Of a stretch of 64,000 nucleotides of DNA, positions 1 to 8,079 are shown piece by piece. The stretch comes from DASPUH01 sp035622975 (GTDB lineage Bacteria; Chloroflexota; Limnocylindria; Limnocylindrales; CSP1-4): contig DASPUH010000133.1 in assembly GCA_035622975.1 (NCBI GenBank), positions 1 to 64,000 on the forward strand, in the 5' to 3' direction. Under the pieces are notes generated by a model. It made no database searches. It had not been told where the DNA came from and worked only from the letters and a program-made list of their open reading frames with translations. Both the position numbers and the translations under genes were made by a program. Numbering within the stretch: the stretch's first letter is position 1; each line of letters begins with the position of its first letter.

Positions 1-654
<654 letters not shown>

Positions 655-1031
655 AAACCGGCCTTGCGGCCGGCTTCGAAGTTCGGGGTTTGCCCGCTCA
701 CACGCACCGGATTACCTACCACTCTTCAACTGTTAAGGTGCGGCGCCGCCGCGCCCGCCGGCGTCCATGACACAGGACCCCGAAAGGGGATCCGGCCAGG
801 GGGCCGTTGGATCGGGCGAGGTGCCAGCCTCGGTCGGGCTCCGCGCAACCGAAATCGGTCGCCGGCGCGAAGGGTGATGATAGGTCCCGCGCTCAGGGGT
901 GTCAAACGGCGCCACTGCCCTCCCATGCTGGTCGCCTGAGGGAATGGTTCCGCCAGCGGTGAGGCGCCGCGTCCGGGCTGGTGTGACCGTGCGCACGGGG
1001 CCGGCGGCACGGTCTGCTGACGCGGGCGGCG
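655..1031 (-). other. 16S rRNA leader and promoter region; no protein gene
   Basis: No credible protein gene is seen in these 377 bases. On the minus strand they hold the rrn promoter (877-905) and about 215 nt of transcribed leader. The leader includes a CTTAACAGTTGAAGAG segment (about 723-738) that resembles boxA-type antitermination sequence, and a GCCGGCCGCAAGGCCGG hairpin (about 660-676) just before the mature 16S 5' end. Positions 906-1031 show nothing recognisable. Confidence 0.6.
877..905 (-). promoter_or_regulatory. rRNA operon promoter
   Basis: On the minus strand the perfect -35 TTGACA (905-900) and -10 TATCAT (882-877) are separated by exactly 17 bp. Transcription would begin near 869, about 215 nt before the mature 16S end. 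It is one of the strongest sigma-A-type promoters in the window. Confidence 0.85.
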
Positions 1032-1217
1032 CTAGATCGGACTCTCTTCGACCAGAAGGATGAAGGCCGAGGCGGCCAGCCACGAGAGCAGCACCAGTTC
1101 GATCGAGCCGGGATTGCCCAGGATGACGACCGCCACCAGGTAGACGGCCGCGCCGAGGACGGCGGCCGCCAGGGCCTTCGAGAGGCGCAGGAGGAGCTCG
1201 CCGATCAGGTTGCTCAT
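1032..1217 (-). CDS. small two-helix membrane protein, unknown function
   Basis: This encodes 61 residues starting MSNLIGELLLRLSK. Two hydrophobic stretches (about residues 15-33 and 39-55) flank a short GNPGS turn, and the protein ends in an acidic EESPI tail. This predicts a hairpin in the cytoplasmic membrane. The start is the ATG at 1217; upstream in-frame codons would overlap recR and look like shadow translation. It lies 16 bp downstream of recR in the same direction, so it may be the last gene of the dnaX-ybaB-recR transcript. I do not recognise the family and infer no function. Confidence 0.55.
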   Translation of the reverse strand: MSNLIGELLLRLSKALAAAVLGAAVYLVAVVILGNPGSIELVLLSWLAASAFILLVEESPI

Positions 1218-1233
1218 GCGCCTTCCAGGATGC

Positions 1234-1887
1234 TCACGGGCGGGCCGGCTCACGCTCCGCGTGCGGCACCTCGTCCAGGACACGCCGCCCCTGCAGCGCA
1301 CGCACGAGCGTCACTTCGTCCGCGTACTCCAGGTCGCCGCCGACCGGGATGCCGCGGGCGATGCGCGTGACGGTGCCCACGAGCGGATCCAGCCGCTCGG
1401 CCAGGTACATCGCGGTCGCCTCGCCCTCGAGGGTCGGGTTCGTGGCCAGGATGACCTCCTCCCACGGCGTCCCGTCGGCCGCGGCGACCGTGGCCCGCTC
1501 GAGCAGCTCGTGGATGCGCAGGCGGTCGGGCCCGATGCCGTCCATCGGCGAGATGGCGCCCTGGAGCACGTGGTAGAGGCCGCGATGCGCGCCGCTGCGC
1601 TCGATGGCCAGCACGTCCAAGGGCTCCTCCACCACGCAGATGCGGCCCTGGGCGCGCGACGAGTCGAGGCAGATCGGGCAGCGCGGGCCGGCGCTGATGT
1701 TGAAGCAGACCTCGCAGAAGACGACCTCGTCGCGGACCGCGATGAGCGCCGCGGCGAGGGTGCGCGCCTCGGCCTCGGGCGCCCGCAACAGGTGGTAGGT
1801 CAGGCGCTGGGCCGTCTTGGGGCCGATCCCGGGCAGGCGCGAGAAGGCCTCGATGAGGCGGGCGACGGGCTCGACGAGCGCGACCAC
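1234..1887 (-). CDS. recR: recombination mediator protein RecR
   Basis: RecR of the RecFOR pathway helps load RecA at single-strand gaps. The 217-residue product has the family layout: an N-terminal helix-hairpin-helix (SRLPGIGPKTAQRL, about 16-29), a C4 zinc finger (C58, C61, C70, C73), and a Toprim domain beginning near residue 82 with the VVEE motif. It is slightly longer than the usual about 200 residues because of an Arg/Pro-rich C-terminal tail. The start is GTG. It lies 7 bp after ybaB in the classic dnaX-ybaB-recR order found across bacteria. Confidence 0.96.
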   Translation of the reverse strand: MVALVEPVARLIEAFSRLPGIGPKTAQRLTYHLLRAPEAEARTLAAALIAVRDEVVFCEVCFNISAGPRCPICLDSSRAQGRICVVEEPLDVLAIERSGAHRGLYHVLQGAISPMDGIGPDRLRIHELLERATVAAADGTPWEEVILATNPTLEGEATAMYLAERLDPLVGTVTRIARGIPVGGDLEYADEVTLVRALQGRRVLDEVPHAEREPARP

Positions 1888-1894
1888 CCCTGGA

Positions 1895-2203
1895 TCAGCC
1901 CAGGCCGGGGATGCGCAGGCCGCCGGTGATGGCCGCCATCTTCTGCTCGGCGACCTGGCGCGAGTTGCGCAGCGCCTCGTTGACGGCCGCGACGATGAGG
2001 TCCTGCAGCATTTCCACGTCCGATGGGTCGACGGCCGACGGATCGAGCGCCACGGACACGAGCTCCTGGTGGCCGGTGACGGTGGCCTTGACGGCCCCGC
2101 CGCCCGCGGTCCCTTCCATCGTCATCGTGCCCAGCTCTTCCTGCACGCGCGCCATCTGGGCCTGCATCTGCTGGGCCATCCTGGCCAGGTTGCCCATGCT
2201 CAT
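1895..2203 (-). CDS. ybaB: YbaB/EbfC family nucleoid-associated protein
   Basis: The product is 102 residues with the family pattern: an N-terminal helix rich in Met/Gln (MAQQMQAQMARVQEEL) and a conserved core with TATVTGHQELVSVALDPSAV-like strands. EbfC-type proteins are homodimers that bind DNA and affect nucleoid organisation. Its position between dnaX (25 bp upstream) and recR (7 bp downstream) is the strongly conserved arrangement and supports the call. A run of A/G upstream of the ATG (AGGAGCACCACC) gives a good Shine-Dalgarno. Confidence 0.93.
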   Translation of the reverse strand: MSMGNLARMAQQMQAQMARVQEELGTMTMEGTAGGGAVKATVTGHQELVSVALDPSAVDPSDVEMLQDLIVAAVNEALRNSRQVAEQKMAAITGGLRIPGLG

Positions 2204-2228
2204 GTGGTGGTGCTCCTATCGGTGGGGG

Positions 2229-3866
2229 TCAGCTGATCTCGGCCACGTCGGCCAGTTCGCCGGCGAAGATCTCCCGGAAGCGGGCCACGAGGTCGGGGTC
2301 GTCGGCCTTCACGGGCAGTGGCGGCAACGCCTCCAGGTTCGTCGTCACGCAGCGCACGCCATAGGCCCGCCCGAGGACGGCCTCGACGCCGGCTTCCAGG
2401 GCGGCCCGGCGCTGCTCGGCCTTCTCGCGATAGAACGGCGTCTCCTCGGGGAAGCCGAGGACCACGATACCGTCGCGCACCTCCACGGGGCGGCAGGCCG
2501 CCACGACCGGCTTGAGCATGGGATTGGCGCTGACCCGCTCGACGAACTCGGGCCAGCCTTGGCGCAGGCGCTCCAGCGCCTCCTCGCCCGGAGCGGGTGC
2601 ACTCGAAGCGGCCTGGGGTGCCGCGGCGAGCGGTGCCACGGCCACCGGCGCCGCCTTGGCCGTGGGGCCGGCCTTGGCAGGCGCGGCGGCGGCAGCCCTC
2701 GCCGGCTTCGGCGAGTCCGTCCTGGCGACGGGGGTCGTGACGGCGGAAGCGGCGACGGTCGCTTTTGCAGGCGCTGCGGCAGCCCCCGCTGGCACGACCG
2801 GCGCGTCGCCGCTCGACCCCTGTTCGAGCAGGATGAGCTCGAGCTGGAAGCGGTAGCCGCCGGCGCCGATGCGGTTGGCGTCGAGGGCCGCCAGCCGCCG
2901 CGCGATCTCGGCGATGCGCGTGGGCGCGACCGCCGCCAGCGTGGGGTCTTCCGTCGAGCGGCCGGCGAGGCGCTCCACGAGGAGTCGCCGCATGGCGACC
3001 ACGACCTGGTCGGCGAAGCCGATGAGGTCGCGGCCCTGGGCTTCCAGGACGTCGAGCAACCGGATGCCAGCCAGCGGATCGGGGCGGACGAGCGCCTCCA
3101 CGAACGCGCGCACCGCCTGCTCATCCGCCAGGCCCAGCATGTCGCGCACGGCAGCGACGGTCAGCGTCTGGTCGTCGGCCGCGAGGAGCTGGTCCAGCAT
3201 GGACTCGGCATCGCGCATGCCGCCCGCGGCGAGGTCTGCCACCAGGGCGACGGCGGCCGGCTCGGCGTTCCGCCCCTCGTCGGCCAGGATGCGCTCGAGC
3301 TTGCCCGAGATCTCCGCGACGGTCAGCGGCCGGAAGGTGAAGCGCTGGACTCGTGAGAGGACGGCCGGCCGGATCTTGCTGGGCTCGGTGGTGCAGAAGA
3401 TGAAGAGGACGTCGTCGGGCGGGTCCTCCAGCGTGCGCAGGAGGACGTCCCAGCCCTGGGTGATGCGCTGGACCTCATCGATGATGAAGACCTTGCGGCG
3501 CAGGTCGGCTGTGGCCGTGTAGACCCGCGGCAGCAGCTCGCGCATGTCGTCGACGGTGTTGTTGGAGGCGGCGTCGATCTCCACCACGTCGAGGGCCCGG
3601 CCCTCGCGGATCGCGGCACAGGCCTCGCACGTGTCGTCCGGCTCGCCGTCGACGGCGTTCGGGCAGTTGACGGCCTTGGCCAGGATGCGCGCCATCGACG
3701 TCTTGCCCGTGCCACGCGGACCGACGAAGAGGAAGCCGTGGCTGAGCCGGTCCAGGCGAACGGCGTTGCGGAGCGTCTCGACGACCGCTGCCTGGCCCAC
3801 CATCTGACCGAAGGTCTGGGCCCGCCAGCGGCGGTAGATGGCCAGGTGGGACGTCGCGCTGGGCAT
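2229..3866 (-). CDS. dnaX: DNA polymerase III subunits gamma/tau
   Basis: This is the clamp-loader ATPase of the replisome. The 545-residue product starts MPSATSHLAIYRRWRAQTFGQ. The Walker A is GPRGTGKTS (about 49-57), followed by the Zn-binding cysteine cluster (about 68-82), Walker B FIIDEVQR and the SRVQRF sensor/arginine finger. An Ala/Pro-rich linker (about 375-440) precedes a tau-like C-terminal domain. The reading frame stays open upstream to 4079, but those codons overlap the SRP RNA, and the ATG at 3866 aligns with the family N-terminus. A TATCAT -10 ends 6 nt before this ATG, so the mRNA may be leaderless. Confidence 0.95.
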   Translation of the reverse strand: MPSATSHLAIYRRWRAQTFGQMVGQAAVVETLRNAVRLDRLSHGFLFVGPRGTGKTSMARILAKAVNCPNAVDGEPDDTCEACAAIREGRALDVVEIDAASNNTVDDMRELLPRVYTATADLRRKVFIIDEVQRITQGWDVLLRTLEDPPDDVLFIFCTTEPSKIRPAVLSRVQRFTFRPLTVAEISGKLERILADEGRNAEPAAVALVADLAAGGMRDAESMLDQLLAADDQTLTVAAVRDMLGLADEQAVRAFVEALVRPDPLAGIRLLDVLEAQGRDLIGFADQVVVAMRRLLVERLAGRSTEDPTLAAVAPTRIAEIARRLAALDANRIGAGGYRFQLELILLEQGSSGDAPVVPAGAAAAPAKATVAASAVTTPVARTDSPKPARAAAAAPAKAGPTAKAAPVAVAPLAAAPQAASSAPAPGEEALERLRQGWPEFVERVSANPMLKPVVAACRPVEVRDGIVVLGFPEETPFYREKAEQRRAALEAGVEAVLGRAYGVRCVTTNLEALPPLPVKADDPDLVARFREIFAGELADVAEIS

Positions 3867-3872
3867 CCTCGG

Positions 3873-3878
3873 ATGATA
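3873..3878 (-). promoter_or_regulatory. -10 element for a leaderless dnaX transcript
   Basis: TATCAT on the minus strand is followed by six bases (CCGAGG) and then the dnaX ATG at 3866. The expected transcription start coincides with the start codon. No good -35 is visible. Confidence 0.5.
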
Positions 3879-3911
3879 CGGCCGGGCGCGCCGCGACCGG
3901 GCGGGAGGGTT

Positions 3912-4177
3912 GCCGTGCACCCTCCGTCGACCACGACGTCCGCGTGCCCACACGGGAGATCGGCTCGGATCAGGCCGGTCCGCGGCACCCGGCGAGCAGC
4001 GCTTATCGCTGCTTCCTTCCGGACCTGACGAGGTTCGCGCGTCGCCGCTGCGCGGGACCCGATCCTCAACGTCGATCACCCCGGCGGCATCCGCGAACGC
4101 GGGCCTCGGGAGGGGATTCAGTCCTGCTGGAGCGGATTGCAGGTACAGGGCACCGCTAGTTCCCCACCTAGCACGGC
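3912..4177 (-). ncRNA. ffs: signal recognition particle RNA, large (Alu-containing) bacterial form
   Basis: On the minus strand the 5' part reads GCCGTGCTAGGTGGGG with TAGCGGTGCCCTGTACCTGC soon after, as in the Bacillus scRNA Alu domain. The S-domain hallmark GTCAGGTCCGGAAGGAAGCA lies near 4028-4009. The two ends are complementary (GCCGTGC at 4177-4171 and GCACGGC at 3918-3912), closing the long helix. The length of 266 nt matches the roughly 270-nt Gram-positive type rather than the 114-nt E. coli 4.5S form. It scaffolds Ffh for co-translational membrane targeting. It lies 45 bp upstream of dnaX in the same direction. Confidence 0.95.
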
Positions 4178-4183
4178 CCGCGG

Positions 4184-4189
4184 ATGATA
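4184..4189 (-). promoter_or_regulatory. -10 element of the SRP RNA promoter
   Basis: TATCAT on the minus strand ends 6 nt before the 5' end of the SRP RNA at 4177, the distance expected for a transcription start. The -35 region (near 4207-4212) is not close to consensus. Confidence 0.6.
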
Positions 4190-4196
4190 GTCCCTC

Positions 4197-4952
4197 TCAG
4201 GCCGGACCGAGCAGGTAGAAGGTCTCCGTCGGCCCCTTGCCCTTCAGCTCCACCGTCCCGCGCGGTTCGAGCCGGTACCGCCCGCCCAAGGCCTCGGCGA
4301 CCTCGGCCGAGACGTGGATGCGACCCGGCTGAGCCGTCGCCTCCAGCCGGCTGGCGACGTTGACGCTGTCGCCCCACAGGTCGTAGGCGAACTTGCGCCG
4401 GCCGATGACCCCGGCCACGACCGGCCCGAGGTGGATGCCCACCCGCATCCGCCAGGCGCCCCCGGTCGCCTCGACGGCCCGCACCATGGCCAGCCCCACC
4501 GCGGCCGCCGCACCGCACGGATCGGCGTCCTGGGACCGCAGGCCGGCCGCCGCCATGTACGCGTCCCCGATGGTCTTGATCTTCTCCATGCCGTGCTCGG
4601 CACAGGCCGCGTCGAAGGCGGAGAAGAGCGCGTCCAGTCGGTCCACGAGCTCGGCCGGGGCAAGACGGGCGGCGATGCCGGTGAAGCCGACCAGGTCGCT
4701 GAAGAGCACCGCCACCCGCTCGTGGCGGTCGGCGATGCGGGTCTCGCCGGCGTCGAGCCGGGCCACGATGTCCTCCGGCAGGACGTTGAGCAGGAGCTCT
4801 CGCGAGCGGGCTCGTTCGGCCGCCAGGTCCGCCATCAGGCGGCCCTGGAGGCGCATGTTCGTGTCGCGGATCGACTCGACCTGGGCGAGCGTTTCCTCGA
4901 GCCGGCGGACGCGGCGGGCCAGCCGCGCGACCTCGCGGTCCGGATCAGTCAT
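4197..4952 (-). CDS. class III adenylate/guanylate cyclase, soluble
   Basis: This is a nucleotide cyclase of 251 residues. An N-terminal helix with coiled-coil character (about 5-55, ending in the signalling-helix-like LLNVLPEDIVARL) leads into a catalytic domain (about 75-245). Both metal aspartates are present (FSDLVGF and IKTIGDAYM). The purine-specifying Lys is in MEKIKTIGD, and the transition-state Asn/Arg pair in GDSVNVASRLEA. A Lys/Asp pair at the purine positions favours ATP, so cAMP is the likely product. There is no sensor domain of its own; the 8-bp overlap with the upstream FIST gene suggests that protein supplies the input. Confidence 0.9.
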   Translation of the reverse strand: MTDPDREVARLARRVRRLEETLAQVESIRDTNMRLQGRLMADLAAERARSRELLLNVLPEDIVARLDAGETRIADRHERVAVLFSDLVGFTGIAARLAPAELVDRLDALFSAFDAACAEHGMEKIKTIGDAYMAAAGLRSQDADPCGAAAAVGLAMVRAVEATGGAWRMRVGIHLGPVVAGVIGRRKFAYDLWGDSVNVASRLEATAQPGRIHVSAEVAEALGGRYRLEPRGTVELKGKGPTETFYLLGPA

Positions 4953-6105
4953 CCGCGCCGAGGAGCACCGTCACGAACGTCTCGTTGAGGAAGCGTGCTG
5001 CGTGCGACTGGTCGACCGGCGCGATCTCGCCGGAACAGTACATCCCGGCCACAGGCAGGTCGGGGGGGAGCTGGGAGCGGGCCTCGCCCAGCTCCTGGCC
5101 CGTGCGTGTACCGAGGAGGAACTTGCGCACGGCGCACGAGAAGATGAGCGCCGCGCTCGGGGTCCTTCCGTCCGGGAACGCCTCGGCTGCCCGGCGCACG
5201 GTATCGGCGGTAGCGGCCACGATCTCGTCACTCGTCGCGGTGGTCAACTGGACCGTCGCCCCGGTGGGCACCGCTCCCACGACTTCGAGCGCGCCGGTGC
5301 CCTGATCCTGGCCGAGGAGGACGCGGAGGTAGGGCGCGGAGGCGCCCGCCTCGCAGACGGCGAGCGGGTTCCCGAACGTGGCGGGGCCGGCGACGTCAAG
5401 GTACGCCGAGGTGAAGGCGGTCGCCGGATGCCCATCGATGTCCTCGATGCGGCCGCGAACGGCACGCGTCACGACGCCGGTCGGCCCGACCGGTCGGAGC
5501 CCCGTGCCGACGGCCACGCTGAAGGCCAGCGGCCCGGACATGAGGAGGAGGGCGATGCCGTGCTGCTGGACCGCGTCATCGCACGCCTGGAACGCGGGGC
5601 CGGACGAACCCAGGGTCACCGCGCTCGACCCGCCACCGACGACGACCGTGCCGGCGGGCAGCGCTCCGCGCACGGCATCTAGGGCGAACTGACCCTCGAA
5701 GGCGTCGGAGACCATGAAGCAGAGGCGCGGCGGCAGGTCGGTCGCGGCGAGGACCTCTCCCGCCGCGCGTCGGCAGGCCGCTTCGACGTCCCCAGCCTCC
5801 CAGGTCGCTGCCGCGGCCGTGAACCGCACGGTATCGGACGCGAAGACCGCCAGGGTGACCGAATCCTCGCGGTAGCCGACCACGGACGACATCTCGGCGG
5901 ATGAGCTCGAACCGATCAGCCGGATGCCCGGGAACGCCCCCCGCACTTCGCGCACCAGGGTCGGCTCGAAGGCGTCGAAGGTGGCGAACATCAGCCCGGC
6001 TCGCGCCGTCGCACCCCCGAGCTGCTCGCGGCACTGTTCGATCGCCGCCCGGATCGCTTCGACCCCATCGACGTCGTCACTCTGACCGACGGCCATACGC
6101 AGCAT
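4945..6105 (-). CDS. FIST N/C domain signal-sensing protein
   Basis: The 386-residue protein fits the FIST family. A FIST-N domain (about 30-205) contains the FPGIRLIGSSSSAEMSS and LTTF-like strands, and a FIST-C domain (about 215-375) ends with ALIFSCAVRKFLLGTR and VAGMYCSGEIAPV. FIST domains are predicted small-ligand (possibly amino acid) sensors, usually fused to or encoded beside signalling output domains. There are no membrane helices. The gene overlaps the downstream cyclase by 8 bp, so the two are probably co-translated. A CACAAT -10-like box ends 6 nt before the ATG. Confidence 0.85.
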   Translation of the reverse strand: MLRMAVGQSDDVDGVEAIRAAIEQCREQLGGATARAGLMFATFDAFEPTLVREVRGAFPGIRLIGSSSSAEMSSVVGYREDSVTLAVFASDTVRFTAAAATWEAGDVEAACRRAAGEVLAATDLPPRLCFMVSDAFEGQFALDAVRGALPAGTVVVGGGSSAVTLGSSGPAFQACDDAVQQHGIALLLMSGPLAFSVAVGTGLRPVGPTGVVTRAVRGRIEDIDGHPATAFTSAYLDVAGPATFGNPLAVCEAGASAPYLRVLLGQDQGTGALEVVGAVPTGATVQLTTATSDEIVAATADTVRRAAEAFPDGRTPSAALIFSCAVRKFLLGTRTGQELGEARSQLPPDLPVAGMYCSGEIAPVDQSHAARFLNETFVTVLLGADD

Positions 6106-6111
6106 GGGCGG

Positions 6112-6117
6112 ATTGTG
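6112..6117 (-). promoter_or_regulatory. possible -10 element for the FIST-cyclase pair
   Basis: CACAAT on the minus strand ends 6 nt before the ATG at 6105, the leaderless spacing seen at other genes here. The first base deviates from TANNNT and no -35 is evident. Confidence 0.3.
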
Positions 6118-6135
6118 ACCTACCGGACGGGCTGG

Positions 6136-6220
6136 CGGAGAGGGAGGGATTCGAACCCTCGATGGGTTGCCCCATACCGCATTTCCAGTGCGGCGCCCTC
6201 GGCCACTAGGCGACCTCTCC
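6136..6220 (-). tRNA. tRNA-Ser (anticodon GGA)
   Basis: On the minus strand an 85-nt class II tRNA has the acceptor stem GGAGAGG/CCTCTCC and a G discriminator base. The anticodon loop is CTGGAAA (anticodon GGA), there is a long variable arm, and the T-loop is GGTTCGAATCC. No CCA is encoded. Confidence 0.95.
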
Positions 6221-6234
6221 GGGGGCTCGTGGAG

Positions 6235-6321
<87 letters not shown>

Positions 6322-6328
6322 GCGCGAA

Positions 6329-6334
6329 AGGATA
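6329..6334 (-). promoter_or_regulatory. extended -10 of the tRNA-Ser pair
   Basis: TGC-TATCCT on the minus strand ends 7 nt before the 5' end of tRNA-Ser(CGA) at 6321. This gives a promoter with almost no leader for the two-tRNA transcript. Confidence 0.55.
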
Positions 6335-6381
6335 GCAAAGGGGGTTCCGTGCTCCGGCGCCTGGGCCGGCTGGCGGGACGT

Positions 6382-6855
6382 TCAGTGCGCCGCGCGCGCG
6401 ACCCTGGCGGGCCCCCCGACGGGCGTGGCCCCGGCGATGAACTCGAGCGCATCGGCCCCCAGGATGCCCGACACGACCGTCAGCCGGCGCGGCAGGGAGG
6501 CCGCATCAGCCACCTGCACGGCGCCTCCGGCGGCTCCGCCGATGCGGTCCGGCACGGCGTAGACCAGGCCGTCCACGTCGCAGGCCAGCAGCGCCCCGAC
6601 GCACATCACGCACGGCTCCTGGACGCAGAAGATCGTGACGCCACGGAGGGAGGTCGTGCCGAGCCGGCTGGCCGCCTCGCGCAACGTCACCATCACGGCG
6701 TGGGCCGTCGGGTCGCCGCTCTGGCGGACCTGGGCATGGCCGCCGGCCACGAGGGCCTCGTCCATGACGGCCACCGCACCCTGCGGCCCTTCGTCGGCGG
6801 CGACCGCGTCGCGGGCCTCGGCCAGGGCGGCGGTCATGAACAACTCATAGTTCAT
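6382..6855 (-). CDS. cytidine/deoxycytidylate deaminase-fold protein lacking the catalytic glutamate
   Basis: The 157-residue product has the zinc-dependent deaminase fold of the TadA/CMP-deaminase group. The PCxxC half of the zinc site is intact (P81, C82, C85 in QEPCVMCVGAL). The other half, normally HAE, reads H52-A53-V54 in DPTAHAVMVTLREAA, so the proton-shuttling Glu is Val. The zinc ligands remain, suggesting a protein that may bind a nucleobase without deaminating it. The fold resembles the C-terminal ADAT3-like inactive partners. It stands alone, divergent from the PFK gene 42 bp away. A TGC-TACGAT box 8 nt before the ATG at 6855 supports this start over longer upstream frames. Confidence 0.8.
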   Translation of the reverse strand: MNYELFMTAALAEARDAVAADEGPQGAVAVMDEALVAGGHAQVRQSGDPTAHAVMVTLREAASRLGTTSLRGVTIFCVQEPCVMCVGALLACDVDGLVYAVPDRIGGAAGGAVQVADAASLPRRLTVVSGILGADALEFIAGATPVGGPARVARAAH

Positions 6856-6863
6856 CGCCGGGC

Positions 6864-6869
6864 ATCGTA
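6864..6869 (-). promoter_or_regulatory. extended -10 before the deaminase-like gene
   Basis: TGC-TACGAT on the minus strand lies 8 nt upstream of the ATG at 6855. There is no Shine-Dalgarno in between, so the transcript is probably leaderless or nearly so. Confidence 0.5.
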
Positions 6870-6897
6870 GCATCGGCACCATGAGACTCGACCGACC

Positions 6898-8079
6898 ATG
6901 ACCGAACGACAGCGCATCGGCATCCTGACCGGCGGCGGTGACGTCCCCGGCCTCAACGCGGTCATCAAGAGCGTCACCTTCCGGGCCACCGAGATGGGCC
7001 ACCAGGTCGTCGGCCTGCGCCGTGGCTGGCAGGGCCTGACCCACGTCCGGCCCGGCAGCCCGCGCGAGCATGACTACGCCATCCCCCTCGACCGCACGAT
7101 CACGCGGGCCATCGACCGCACCGGCGGGACGATGCTCCACACCTCGCGCACCAACCCCACCCGGATGGGACGTGACGCCCTGCCGCCGTGGCTCACCGGT
7201 GCGCAGCGCAAGGCCATGGCCACCGGCCCGGCGGCGTGGGACCTGACACCGCTCGTGCTCGACCATATCGCCCAGCTGGGCCTGGACTGCCTGGTGGCGA
7301 TCGGCGGCGATGACACGCTGAGCTACGCCGCACGGCTTCACGCCGAGGGCGTGCCGCTCCTGGCCATCCCCAAGACGATGGACAACGACGTGCCGGGCAC
7401 GGAGTACTGCATCGGCTTCTCCACGGCCGTCACGCGGGGCAAGGAGCTGATCAACCGGCAGCGCACCACGCTGGGGTCGCACGAGCGGATCGGCGTGTTC
7501 CGCATCTTCGGGCGCGACGCCGGGTTCACCGCGCTCTACACGGCCTTCGTGACCTCCGCGCGGTGCCTCATCCCCGAGGCGCCGTTCGACCTGGACCGCC
7601 TGTGCCAGATCCTGGTGGAGGATCGCAAGGGCAACCCCAGTGGCTATGCCTTCGTCATCGCCGCCGAGGGCGCGACGTGGACGGGCGGCGTCCTGGAGGA
7701 GCTGGGGCCAGCCGACGCCTTCGGCCACCGCCACAAGGCCAGCGTGGCCGACGTCCTGGCCGCCGAGATCCGCGGGCGCACGGGCATCGAGACGGTCGCC
7801 AGCGAGCTGACCTACGACCTGCGCAGCGGTGAGCCCGATTCGCTCGACCAGCTGGTCGCCATGACCTATGCCAACGTGGCCATGGACCTCCTGGCAGACG
7901 GCGTCACCGGCCGCATGATGGCGGTGCGGGAGGGGCGCTACTCCACGGCTTCCCTGCCCGGCCCGGACCAGCACCCGAGGCGCGTCGACGTCGCGGTGCA
8001 GTACAACGCCGAGCGGTTCCGGCCCGGCTACGACGGGCTGCTCGGCCGGCCCCTGCTGCTGGGCACGCCGCTCGTCTGA
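6898..8079 (+). CDS. pfp: 6-phosphofructokinase, predicted PPi-dependent
   Basis: The 393-residue PFKA-superfamily enzyme converts fructose 6-phosphate to the 1,6-bisphosphate. The N-terminal ILTGGGDVPGLNAV loop, GGDDT (136-140) and PKTMDND (158-164, containing the catalytic Asp) are clear. In E. coli ATP-PFK the two discriminating residues are Gly104 and Gly124; here they are Asp (GGDD) and Lys (PKT). This combination is characteristic of pyrophosphate-dependent enzymes, so PPi use is inferred. The start ATG at 6898 is 42 bp from the divergent deaminase-like gene. The 3' end overlaps the convergent PaiB-like gene by 52 bp. Confidence 0.88.
   Translation: MTERQRIGILTGGGDVPGLNAVIKSVTFRATEMGHQVVGLRRGWQGLTHVRPGSPREHDYAIPLDRTITRAIDRTGGTMLHTSRTNPTRMGRDALPPWLTGAQRKAMATGPAAWDLTPLVLDHIAQLGLDCLVAIGGDDTLSYAARLHAEGVPLLAIPKTMDNDVPGTEYCIGFSTAVTRGKELINRQRTTLGSHERIGVFRIFGRDAGFTALYTAFVTSARCLIPEAPFDLDRLCQILVEDRKGNPSGYAFVIAAEGATWTGGVLEELGPADAFGHRHKASVADVLAAEIRGRTGIETVASELTYDLRSGEPDSLDQLVAMTYANVAMDLLADGVTGRMMAVREGRYSTASLPGPDQHPRRVDVAVQYNAERFRPGYDGLLGRPLLLGTPLV

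Noticed and set aside
3867..4079. N-terminal extension of dnaX by 71 codons
   Set aside because: The extra codons lie in the SRP RNA gene, and the family N-terminus aligns with the ATG at 3866.
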